The notes under the pieces: generated by a model
Database searches by the model: none
What the model was told of the DNA's origin: nothing
The model's input: the letters and a program-made list of their open reading frames with translations, nothing else
Made by a program: the position numbers and the translations under genes
Part shown: one piece after another, positions 8,943 to 15,754 of the stretch
Layout of the letters: the number at the start of each line of letters is the position of its first letter
How positions within the stretch are numbered: the stretch's first letter is position 1
Source: Deltaproteobacteria bacterium
Lineage (GTDB): Bacteria; Desulfobacterota; Syntrophia; Syntrophales; UBA2185
Assembly: GCA_026388495.1 (NCBI GenBank)
Contig: JAPLJQ010000154.1
Location: 1 to 17,305 of the forward strand
Direction: 5' to 3'
DNA length: 17,305 nucleotides

Positions 8943-9440
8943 CTATAATCCCTCAAGCAACCTGACGACCACCCTCCTTTGTTCCAGATCAATATTTTGG
9001 ATAACATCAGCGATGGCAGGAAGGAGTATTTCTCTCTCACCTCCGGTACAGACATACACATCATTGCCTCTTGTAGGGAAGATCGTTTCAATCTTTCCAA
9101 GGAAATGACCATCCTCCGTCATGACGTCGAGGCCTATGATATCCCGCCAGTAATATTCATTTTCAGCCAAATCTTTCAGTTTATCCGCAGGGATCATGAC
9201 GTCACAACCCACAAGAGATTTCACGCCTTCCAGATCTTTTATGCCTTCAATTTCCAGAAAAAAAAACTTCCCCCTGATTAGAATGCCTTTCAGCCTGAAA
9301 GATTCTACCTGTGTTCCCTTTCCTATAAAAACCTCATCGAGTGACTGCAGAACGTCATTCGATTCCAGATACGAAAATACCTTCATGCAACCTTTAAAAC
9401 CGTACGGCTTTATGATACGGCCCGCTTCAAGGAGATTCAT
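8943..9440 (-). CDS. rimM: Ribosome maturation factor RimM
   Basis: RimM binds ribosomal protein S19 and helps 30S head maturation. From the ATG at 9440 the product has 165 residues: an N-terminal RimM beta-barrel (LLEAGRIIKPYGFKGCMKV, with G-x-I-x-x-x-x-G-x-x-G) and a C-terminal PRC-barrel region (YYWRDIIGLDVMTEDGHFLGKIE, then GREILLPAIADVIQ-like sequence). A TTG at 9452 is an alternative start that would add four residues and overlap the upstream KH gene by eight bases; the ATG lies four bases after that gene's TGA. Translational coupling is likely with either start. Confidence 0.95.
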   Translation of the reverse strand: MNLLEAGRIIKPYGFKGCMKVFSYLESNDVLQSLDEVFIGKGTQVESFRLKGILIRGKFFFLEIEGIKDLEGVKSLVGCDVMIPADKLKDLAENEYYWRDIIGLDVMTEDGHFLGKIETIFPTRGNDVYVCTGGEREILLPAIADVIQNIDLEQRRVVVRLLEGL

Positions 9441-9444
9441 CGGC

Positions 9445-9675
9445 TCACTCAATTATTTCCAGAACCGCCCTCTTGCGCACTTTCGTTGATGCTGCACTTA
9501 AAATCGTTCTCATGGCTTTCGCGGTTCTTCCCTGCTTGCCGATCACTTTACCAAGGTCCTCTTTGGCAACCCGGAGCTCGATCACAGAGGTCTGTTCGCC
9601 AAGTATTTCGGACACTTCCACATGATCGGGATTATCAACCAATGACTGAGCTATGTACTTGATCAATTCTTTCAT
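9445..9675 (-). CDS. khpA: KH-domain RNA-binding protein (KhpA/YlqC family)
   Basis: The 76-residue product is a single KH domain with the GxxG loop GKQG at residues 46-49 in the segment DLGKVIGKQGRTAKAMRTIL. The family binds RNA and, in Firmicutes, partners KhpB; its role outside them is less clear. The ATG at 9675 is chosen because GGAGGT lies seven bases upstream and MKELIKYIAQSLVDNPDHV is the usual family N terminus; an upstream in-frame start at 9750 would add 25 residues that do not look like the family. It sits between rpsP and rimM, its standard position in many bacteria. Confidence 0.93.
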   Translation of the reverse strand: MKELIKYIAQSLVDNPDHVEVSEILGEQTSVIELRVAKEDLGKVIGKQGRTAKAMRTILSAASTKVRKRAVLEIIE

Positions 9676-9804
9676 CGTCACCACCTCCACTGAATTCCTT
9701 ATAAGTTTAATCTCACCCGTGATATCGACGTTAACCGTAAAACCATCCACATAATGGCATCACTTTCACACACCTCAGAACATTGTTACACCTGGAAACA
9801 CGTT

Positions 9805-10056
9805 TTATGCCCTTGCGCTGATTCCCTTTTTCTTGAGCAATTGAGATACTGTTGCCGTCGGTTTGGCTCCCTTTGCAATCCAGTCAACAACTCTATCTTC
9901 TTTTAGATTTACTTCCGCTGGATTTTTGTTGGGATCATAATTCCCGACAATCTCCAGAAACCTGCCATCCCTTGGGAACTCGGAATCAGCTACCACGATT
10001 CTATAGTAGGGCCTGCTTTTCCCGCCAAGGCGTGCCAATCTTATTTTAACTGCCAT
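9805..10056 (-). CDS. rpsP: 30S ribosomal protein S16
   Basis: This 83-residue protein is needed for early 30S assembly. The family signature is clear: MAVKIRLARLGGKSRPYYRI at the N terminus, VVADSEFPRDGRFLE, then VGNYDPNKNP. Length and start are typical. AGGAGG lies 14 bases before the ATG, rather far. A 129-base gap without a recognised feature separates it from the downstream KH gene, and a 142-base gap with a half-repeat separates it from ffh. Confidence 0.98.
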   Translation of the reverse strand: MAVKIRLARLGGKSRPYYRIVVADSEFPRDGRFLEIVGNYDPNKNPAEVNLKEDRVVDWIAKGAKPTATVSQLLKKKGISARA

Positions 10057-10088
10057 TCTTTTACCAATTACCTCCTGAAAATCTAATT

Positions 10089-10106
10089 TTGACGACTTCG
10101 TAAAAA
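10089..10106 (+). repeat. Solitary half-site of the cgtaaaaagt repeat
   Basis: The 18 bases TGACGACTTCGTAAAAAG and the following T match the left end of the element at 6909 (GACxxCTTCGTAAAAAGT) with only two differences. No inverted partner is found in the rest of the rpsP-ffh gap, so this is a relic or a truncated copy. Confidence 0.55.
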
Positions 10107-10198
10107 GTTAATTTTTATTTCTATTCAAAGGCTTTCATTACATCAAAGACTCGAAGATTCCTTGCCAGACTGAGTAATATAATATACTTTTTCTATTA

Positions 10199-11536
10199 TT
10201 AAAAGGGAAATTTACCCCTGCCGAAAGATTTCATCCCTCCTCTTGCGGTCATCTTCTTCATCATTTTTCTCATCTCGCCGTAACTTTTCAGCAAGCGGTT
10301 AATGTCCTGAACGGTCGTCCCGCTCCCCCCGGCAATCCTTTTTCGTCTTTGCCCGTCAATGATCTGGTAGTTCAGACGCTCTCCCCTTGTCATGGAATCT
10401 ATGATGGCCACGGTTTTTACCAGTTCTTTTTCATCCGGCGTGACGTCCTTCAGTGCCTTTATTTTACCGAATCCCGGAATCATCTTCAGAATATCCTGCA
10501 GGGAGCCCATGGAACGGATGTTCTTCACCTGATCCCGGAAATCCTCGAGGGTAAACTCATTTTTTCTGATCTTCTTCTCAAGTTCCCGGGCCGATTTTTC
10601 ATCGACCGTAGCCTGTGCCTTTTCAACGAGGGTCAGAATATCGCCCATGCCCAGGATGCGCGACGCCATCCGCTCCGGATAACAGACTTCAAAGGCGTCG
10701 ATCTTTTCTCCCACGCCGACAAACTTAATTGGCTTTCCGATCACGGCTTTCAGCGAAAGAGCGGCCCCTCCACGGGCATCACCGTCCATTTTGGTCAGAA
10801 TGACCCCGTCTATGCCAAGGATCTCGTTGAATTTTCCCGCCACGTTCACCGCATCCTGACCCGTCATGGCATCCGCAACAAAGAGGATTTCCGTCGGATG
10901 AATCACATCTTTGATCCGTTTTAATTCATCCATCATATCGGCGTCTATATGGAGCCTTCCTGCCGTGTCGATGACCGCCACCTCATACCCGTTGCGTTTG
11001 GCCTCTTCGACTGCATTAACACAGATTTTCACCGGATCGGTGTTATCGCCGGCTGAATAGATCCCCACCCCGCCCAATTTCTCACCAAGGACGCGCAACT
11101 GTTCCATGGCTGCCGGCCTGTATACGTCGGCGGAAACAAGATAGGTTCTCATCCCCTGTCCGATCAGATGGCGTGCAAGTTTAACCGCCGTGGTTGTTTT
11201 TCCGCATCCCTGGAGCCCCACCAGCATGATGGGCGCGGGGAAACGACCGGAAAACCTTATCTGGCTGCTCGTCCCGCCCATGAGATCGACAAGCCTGTCG
11301 TGAACAATTTTTACGACCTGCTGTCCGGGCGTAATACTATCCAACACGTCCTGCCCGATTGCCCTTGCCCTTACATCTTCGATAAAATCCTTTACGACCT
11401 TGAAATTAACATCCGCTTCGAGAAGGGCCATACGGACTTCCTTCAGGGCAGCGGCAACATTTTCCTCATCGAGACGGCCTTTACCCTTGAGTTTCCTGAA
11501 GATGCCGTCCAGCTTTTCTGTTAAACTCTCAAACAT
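10199..11536 (-). CDS. ffh: Signal recognition particle protein Ffh
   Basis: Ffh is the SRP GTPase that binds 4.5S RNA and signal sequences and docks with FtsY. The 445-residue product has an N-terminal helical domain (about 1-90), the G domain with GLQGCGKTT (107-115), SADVYRPAAMEQL (135-147), DTAGRLH and TKMDGDARGGAALS, and a Met-rich M domain with the RNA-binding segment QRRKRIAGGSGT. The C-terminal tail is short and ends in GMKSFGRGKFPF. AAGGGA about ten bases upstream supports the ATG. It lies 57 bases downstream of the SPOR-domain gene. Confidence 0.98.
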   Translation of the reverse strand: MFESLTEKLDGIFRKLKGKGRLDEENVAAALKEVRMALLEADVNFKVVKDFIEDVRARAIGQDVLDSITPGQQVVKIVHDRLVDLMGGTSSQIRFSGRFPAPIMLVGLQGCGKTTTAVKLARHLIGQGMRTYLVSADVYRPAAMEQLRVLGEKLGGVGIYSAGDNTDPVKICVNAVEEAKRNGYEVAVIDTAGRLHIDADMMDELKRIKDVIHPTEILFVADAMTGQDAVNVAGKFNEILGIDGVILTKMDGDARGGAALSLKAVIGKPIKFVGVGEKIDAFEVCYPERMASRILGMGDILTLVEKAQATVDEKSARELEKKIRKNEFTLEDFRDQVKNIRSMGSLQDILKMIPGFGKIKALKDVTPDEKELVKTVAIIDSMTRGERLNYQIIDGQRRKRIAGGSGTTVQDINRLLKSYGEMRKMMKKMTARGGMKSFGRGKFPF

Positions 11537-11593
11537 GACTTAAACATTCCCTTGATACCATTGGAAAAAAGGTTCCGCGATGCGAGGCCTTCA

Positions 11594-12244
11594 TCAATTG
11601 TTCTTTTTATGAATCACACAGTTCACACCGCTGATCTTTTTCGAAACAATATCAGTTACTTTTTGCGCCTGCTCGCGGCTCTCATAACCTTCCAGGACGA
11701 CACGGTGCCACACACCCCGGTCTCTCAGCTCCGCCGTCACGATCCGGGGAGAATATCCGAGATTCATCAGTTTTTTGCATAACTGATCGGCTTTTTCCTT
11801 TTCCTTTAGAGAAACAACCTGTATCTGGTAGTTTCCTGTAACGGGAGAAGGTTTCACAGAGGTTTCTTTAGAAGGTTTCACGAGAGTCTCTTTAGATGGA
11901 GGGGGCGCCAGGGCTGTTTGCTGCGAAGGTTTTTCACTTTTCTTCTTGCCGAGGGTATCAAAGAAGGTCAAATCCATCTTGTCTTCGCCCACTGGGACAT
12001 TTTCCTTCGGCGCCTCATTGACGGCCGCAAGGGTCTCGGCATTCTTCGGCGACCAACCGAAGCACTCCATGATCACATAGGGAACTCCCTTGGCAACCTT
12101 TTCCGGATGTGCATCCATCAATTTGCCAACCTGGATGCCAAGGAGAAACGTCACGAACAAAAGACAGGAAATCGAAAGAACAAAGACTATTAATGACCGT
12201 TTACCCAGTTTCAGTTCAAAGGTTCGAATATTTTTCGCATTCAT
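11594..12244 (-). CDS. SPOR-domain membrane protein
   Basis: The 216-residue product has a short cytoplasmic start, one transmembrane helix (about 18-39) with the rest predicted periplasmic, a Pro/Lys/Ser-rich linker (about 100-137) containing imperfect repeats (KETLVKPS, KETSVKPS), and a C-terminal SPOR domain (about 138-213: GNYQIQVVSLKEKEKADQL, then GVWHRVVLEGYESREQAQKV). SPOR domains bind denuded glycan strands of septal peptidoglycan, as in FtsN and DedD, so a role in division is inferred. It begins 18 bases after the argS stop codon and precedes ffh; I believe this argS neighbour is recurrent in related bacteria but could not check. Confidence 0.88.
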   Translation of the reverse strand: MNAKNIRTFELKLGKRSLIVFVLSISCLLFVTFLLGIQVGKLMDAHPEKVAKGVPYVIMECFGWSPKNAETLAAVNEAPKENVPVGEDKMDLTFFDTLGKKKSEKPSQQTALAPPPSKETLVKPSKETSVKPSPVTGNYQIQVVSLKEKEKADQLCKKLMNLGYSPRIVTAELRDRGVWHRVVLEGYESREQAQKVTDIVSKKISGVNCVIHKKNN

Positions 12245-12262
12245 GATCCGCCATCATACCTT

Positions 12263-13933
12263 CTACATTTTTTCGGGTGCCGTTACGCCAAGTAATCCAA
12301 GGGTATTTTTTACAACAGTCCTGACGGATTTTACGAGAAAAATCCTTGCCAGGCTGAGTCTCTCATCATCCGAGATGACCTTGTGCTTGTTGTAGTAACT
12401 GTGAAAAATCGCCGCAAGGTCATTAAGATAAAACGTCAGACGGTGTGGTTCCAGGTTAAGCGCGGCCCCTTCAACCAATTCCGGGAAGCGGGTGATGACC
12501 TTGATTAACTGAATTTCTTCAGGAAGATTCAGGAGATTTGGATCGACCTGTCCATACGTGGGAACGGTATATCCACGTTCTTCGGCAAAGCGCAGGATGC
12601 TGCAAATCCTTGCATGGGCATATTGCACATAATAGACAGGATTTTCATTCGACTGTTTCTTCGCCAGCTCCAAATCAAAATCCAAATGACTGTCTGACCG
12701 CCTCATCAGGAAATTATACCTTGCCGCATCCCGACCTACTTCATCCACAACCTCTCTCAAGGTAACAAATTCTCCCGCCCTCGTGGACATGGCTACAGGT
12801 TTTCCATCCCGCAGAAGATTAACAAGCTGTACCAGAACAATCTTCAGAGAATCCTTTTCGTACCCCAGGGATTGGATGCATGCAAGCATCCGGGGAATAT
12901 AGCCGTGATGATCCGCTCCCCAGATATCAATCAGGGTATCAAATCCCCGTGCATACTTGTTCTGATGATAGGCAATATCGGCGGCAAAATAGGTGGGCTC
13001 GCCATTTTTCCGGATGACAACCCTGTCTTTTTCGTCCCCGAAATCGGTTGTCTTGAACCAGCGGGTTTCACCATCATGATAAATGAATCCCTTCGACTCC
13101 AGATCAGCGAGCAATCCCTCCACACATTCATCCCTGTATAGGTCCTTCTCGCTGAAGTAGTTTTCAAAAACGACACCGAAGGCCCTCAGGTCTTCTTTGA
13201 TTTCATCAAGAATGGCCCCGGCGGCGTATTGCGTGAAATAGCGAACGACCTCTTCCTGTTCACCGTTTCTATGAATATCGCCGTCTTTTTTCATAATCCT
13301 TTCGGCAAAGTCCCTGATATAGTCGCCCTGATAACCGCCTTCAGGAAAATCAACCGTCTCACCCAGCAACGCCAGGTAACGGCTGAAGACAGACCTGCCC
13401 AGATTATTCATCTGGTTCCCCGTATCATTGATGTAATATTCCCTGAATACGGCGTATCCCGAAGCCCCGAGGATATTTGCGAGAACGTCCCCCACCACGG
13501 CACCCCGGCCATGGCCGATATGCAGCGGGCCTGTCGGATTGGCGCTGACAAACTCCACAAGAATTTTCCTGCCCCTGCCCTGATCGGATGTTCCGTAATG
13601 ATCTTTTTTCTCATCGATTTCTTTAAGCAGCGTCGCCCAGTAATTTTCTCTGATGAAAAAGTTGATAAATCCCGGACCTGCAATTTCGATCCGTTCCAGG
13701 ATATGGTCCCGGTCTTCCACACATCCCAACATGATTTCCGCAATTTTTCTGGGAGGCATTTTTTTCTTGACACGGGATGCCAGAACCATGGCCACATTGG
13801 AGGCATAGTCTCCGTGCGTGATGTCTTTCGGAGTTTCCAGTTCTATAAAGGGAAGCGTCCCTGTCTCGATGAGTCCCCGATCAATACAAGAATTTACCGC
13901 GTTATTGAGCAATCCGACCAATCTTTTTTTCAT
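12263..13933 (-). CDS. argS: Arginyl-tRNA synthetase
   Basis: This class I enzyme charges tRNA-Arg. The 556-residue product has the N-terminal Add-1 domain, the HIGH motif in SANPTGPLHIGHGRGAVVGD (HIGH at 138-141), the catalytic core with GADHHGYIPRM, the MSTRAGEFVTL segment in place of a canonical KMSKS (normal in many ArgRS), and an all-helical anticodon-binding domain ending in LLGVTAPEKM. Length is standard. The AAGGG ribosome-binding site lies only three or four bases from the ATG. An intrinsic terminator ends 30 bases upstream, which leaves little room for a promoter (see the promoter candidate overlapping it). It heads the argS-SPOR-ffh run. Confidence 0.98.
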   Translation of the reverse strand: MKKRLVGLLNNAVNSCIDRGLIETGTLPFIELETPKDITHGDYASNVAMVLASRVKKKMPPRKIAEIMLGCVEDRDHILERIEIAGPGFINFFIRENYWATLLKEIDEKKDHYGTSDQGRGRKILVEFVSANPTGPLHIGHGRGAVVGDVLANILGASGYAVFREYYINDTGNQMNNLGRSVFSRYLALLGETVDFPEGGYQGDYIRDFAERIMKKDGDIHRNGEQEEVVRYFTQYAAGAILDEIKEDLRAFGVVFENYFSEKDLYRDECVEGLLADLESKGFIYHDGETRWFKTTDFGDEKDRVVIRKNGEPTYFAADIAYHQNKYARGFDTLIDIWGADHHGYIPRMLACIQSLGYEKDSLKIVLVQLVNLLRDGKPVAMSTRAGEFVTLREVVDEVGRDAARYNFLMRRSDSHLDFDLELAKKQSNENPVYYVQYAHARICSILRFAEERGYTVPTYGQVDPNLLNLPEEIQLIKVITRFPELVEGAALNLEPHRLTFYLNDLAAIFHSYYNKHKVISDDERLSLARIFLVKSVRTVVKNTLGLLGVTAPEKM

Positions 13934-13958
13934 TTACCCTTACTCTGACTTTCCGACA

Positions 13959-13986
13959 TATATAAAAAAGTTGGCCAGAAAGCCAA
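13959..13986 (-). promoter_or_regulatory. Candidate argS promoter overlapping a terminator
   Basis: On the minus strand TTGGCT (13986-13981), a 16-base spacer and TATATA (13964-13959) resemble a sigma-70 promoter. It would give an mRNA leader of about 20 bases before the argS ATG. The -35 box lies in the stem of the upstream terminator. This is inference only; AT-rich T-runs often yield such matches. Confidence 0.35.
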
Positions 13987-13988
13987 CC
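13964..13988 (-). terminator. Intrinsic terminator between the small cysteine gene and argS
   Basis: On the minus strand GTTGGC (13987-13982), loop TTTCTG, GCCAAC (13975-13970) and six T (13969-13964) form a textbook rho-independent terminator, about 95 bases after the stop of the small cysteine gene and 30 bases before the argS ATG. It either ends the small gene's transcript or acts as an attenuator for argS. Confidence 0.8.
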
Positions 13989-14035
13989 TCTCTTTTCTTA
14001 TAACAACTGATGACAGCCAACATCCCGTACTACAG

Positions 14036-14058
14036 ATAACCCCGGGCACACGGGTTAT
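14036..14058. other. Hairpin downstream of the small cysteine gene
   Basis: ATAACCC (14036-14042), a nine-base loop and GGGTTAT (14052-14058) are a perfect 7-bp inverted repeat, 23 bases past the stop codon of the small gene on the minus strand. No T-run follows on that strand, so it may protect the mRNA end or be part of a leader structure rather than terminate. Confidence 0.45.
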
Positions 14059-14081
14059 TTCTTACCTATTTCCCGCCACAA

Positions 14082-14258
14082 TCATGATCCGCTTCTGTAT
14101 TTTTCATCCACCGCGTCAATATCTTTTTCCTTAGTGGAAAGATCTCTTGTAAAATCAGGACAATGAACAAACCCTAAGGCGTCGATCGAAACGGTGAATC
14201 GTTTCTGGCAAGTCGCACGCCACGCACATATGGAGCAATATTTCTTTTCTGTTCCCAT
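14082..14258 (-). CDS. Small four-cysteine protein, 58 residues
   Basis: The reading frame begins ATG GGA ACA GAA (MGTEKKYCSICAWRATCQKR) and ends DEKYRSGS. Cysteines are at 8, 11, 17 and 33 (C-x2-C-x5-C-x15-C, the last in VHCPDF), which suggests a small zinc or iron-sulphur binding fold. There is no signal peptide or membrane segment, so it should be cytoplasmic. AAGAAGGG lies about seven bases before the ATG, a good ribosome-binding site. Its transcription unit is bracketed by the prepilin peptidase terminator (14426-14460) and its own terminator (13964-13988). It looks like a conserved unknown protein rather than a chance frame, but I cannot assign a family or function. Confidence 0.75.
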   Translation of the reverse strand: MGTEKKYCSICAWRATCQKRFTVSIDALGFVHCPDFTRDLSTKEKDIDAVDEKYRSGS

Positions 14259-14336
14259 GATGAACCCTTCTTTCCAAACAAACGTCTATCGTCTTTTACC
14301 TTTTATTTATGAAAGCTTTGAAAAACCCATCCTCAA

Positions 14337-14362
14337 TGTCACCCCCGTCCCCGACAGGCGCA
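14337..14362. repeat. Relic of an intergenic palindromic repeat
   Basis: On the minus strand 'cgcctgtcggggacgggggtgacatt' resembles the right half of the repeat at 8143-8197 ('tgcctgtcgggggtgggaatgacaaa'), with no left half visible. It lies in the long leader region of the small cysteine gene, otherwise empty between 14259 and 14425. Confidence 0.4.
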
Positions 14363-14425
14363 TTAAATGGCCGGCACAGTCTGCAATCTATAAAAATTTC
14401 ATTATGACCCGATTCCCTTTGTCAC

Positions 14426-14460
14426 AAAAAACCCTTATACCCTGCGGGGAGACACAAGGG
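14426..14460 (-). terminator. Intrinsic terminator of the rmlA-rmlC-prepilin peptidase unit
   Basis: On the minus strand CCCTTGTG (14460-14453) pairs with TATAAGGG (14439-14432) as an 8-bp stem with two G-U pairs, followed by six T (14431-14426). It lies 50 bases after the stop codon of the prepilin peptidase gene and closes that operon. Confidence 0.7.
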
Positions 14461-14509
14461 CACAGTATATTCATATGCCTGTGAAGTCAAGATTTTTCGA
14501 CAAAACCCC

Positions 14510-15277
14510 TTAATATTGCAAGAAAAAGAGCATCATCACTTCCTGACCGACAAAAAGATAGGCCATAGCCGCGATGGACAGAAACGGTCCGAAGGGAACG
14601 GCATATTTCATGTCCTTTCCTTTGGCTATAATCATCGACACACCCACCAGAGCACCGAGGAGAGAACTCACAAATACAATGAACAAAAGGGACTTCCATC
14701 CCAGAAATCCTCCCATCATGGCAAGGAGCTTGATATCCCCACCTCCCATGCCCTCCCTTTTTGTGATGAGTTCATATCCCACGGCAATTGCATACAGGCA
14801 CCCACCGCCAATTAAAACGCCTAAAACGACTTCCATCCAGGAAATACCCATGAAGAAAACGGCTATCAGGGAAAAAAGAGGGATGCCGGGTAATGTAATG
14901 ACATCGGGAATAATCTGATGATCCAGGTCGATGAATGTGATGACAATCAATGAACAGCCAAAGACAAATACAAAGAGATACTGCAGATTGAGACCGAATT
15001 TCCAGAAGAGCGCTAAAGAAATGACGGCCGTCAGTACTTCAACAAAAGGATACCGGGAGGATATCTTTTCATGGCAATCCCGGCATCTGCCCTTCAGGAT
15101 GAGATAACTGACAACGGGGATATTGTCGTAAAACCGGATGGCGTGTTCACATTTCGGACAGCGCGACGAGGGAAAAACGATGGAGGGGCCTTCAGGAAGG
15201 CGGCAAATCAGCACGTTGAGGAAACTCCCGATCGCGGCCCCCGCAACGGCCAGAAAGATGTCTAAGAAGATGACCAT
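14510..15277 (-). CDS. pilD: Prepilin peptidase / N-methyltransferase (type IV leader peptidase)
   Basis: This inner-membrane aspartyl protease cleaves the leader of type IV prepilins or type II secretion pseudopilins and methylates the new N terminus. The 255-residue product has GSFLNVLICRLP near the N terminus, the cytoplasmic methylase domain with two Cys pairs (C40-x2-C43 and C65-x2-C68), about seven further hydrophobic segments, and the catalytic aspartates in FIDLDHQIIPD (115-125) and GMGGGDIKLL (176-185, GxGD at 178-181). Length is standard. It starts 12 bases after the rmlC-like stop and is the last gene before an intrinsic terminator. No pilin genes are in the window, so its substrate pathway is open. 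Confidence 0.95.
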   Translation of the reverse strand: MVIFLDIFLAVAGAAIGSFLNVLICRLPEGPSIVFPSSRCPKCEHAIRFYDNIPVVSYLILKGRCRDCHEKISSRYPFVEVLTAVISLALFWKFGLNLQYLFVFVFGCSLIVITFIDLDHQIIPDVITLPGIPLFSLIAVFFMGISWMEVVLGVLIGGGCLYAIAVGYELITKREGMGGGDIKLLAMMGGFLGWKSLLFIVFVSSLLGALVGVSMIIAKGKDMKYAVPFGPFLSIAAMAYLFVGQEVMMLFFLQY

Positions 15278-15289
15278 GGCCTGGCACTT

Positions 15290-15745
15290 TCAGCCGTCTT
15301 TCCTGTCCCATTTATAAGGAATGTTGTTATCGTGGGGATGAATTCTGAATTCATCGGGCTCTTTGTAGTTATAGGGCTCCGTCGGCACATTGACGACCAC
15401 CGCTTCTTCAAGTGAAATACATGTGAATCCGTGACACACATGGGGGGGGATGTGCAACAGAACGGGGTTGTGTTCACCTGCGAAGTGTTCATTGATTTCA
15501 CCATACGTTGAAGAATCTTTCCGTCCGTCGTAGAGGACGATCTTCATCATCCCCTTCAAGACAGCCATATTGTCAAATTGTCTTTTATGATAATGCCATC
15601 CCTTCACCACACCCGGATAGGCCGTCGTCATATAAACCTGGCCGAATCCCTTGAACATCTCGTCGTCTACCCGGAGAATCTCCATCAATCTTCCCCGCTC
15701 ATCCGGTATCACCTTCAGTTTCTTTATGATAACGCCCTCAATCAT
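15290..15745 (-). CDS. dTDP-4-dehydrorhamnose 3,5-epimerase family protein, short form
   Basis: This RmlC-like cupin would epimerise a dTDP-4-keto-6-deoxy sugar. The 151-residue product has GWHYHKRQFDNMAVLKG (49-65; H51 matches the catalytic His of RGxHxQ), then LHIPPHVCHGF (97-107). It is about 30 residues shorter than classical RmlC, and the Lys expected after the His motif (QxKLVRV) appears to be Asn or Asp (FDNMAVL), so the reaction or substrate may differ. GAGG seven bases before the ATG supports the start; the site overlaps the end of the rmlA-like gene nine bases upstream. The gene symbol is withheld because of the missing residue. Confidence 0.82.
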   Translation of the reverse strand: MIEGVIIKKLKVIPDERGRLMEILRVDDEMFKGFGQVYMTTAYPGVVKGWHYHKRQFDNMAVLKGMMKIVLYDGRKDSSTYGEINEHFAGEHNPVLLHIPPHVCHGFTCISLEEAVVVNVPTEPYNYKEPDEFRIHPHDNNIPYKWDRKDG

Positions 15746-15754
15746 ATATGTGCC

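Noticed and set aside
13229..13948. Plus-strand 239-codon frame
   Set aside because: It is antisense to argS, whose motifs are unambiguous, and has no domain of its own.
13934..14260. T-box leader for argS
   Set aside because: A terminator is present, but no T-box sequence (TGGNACCGCG-like) or specifier-loop arrangement was found, and a coding frame occupies most of the space.
14194..14484. Plus-strand 96-codon frame
   Set aside because: It overlaps the small cysteine gene, a terminator and a repeat relic on the other strand, and its composition is not protein-like.
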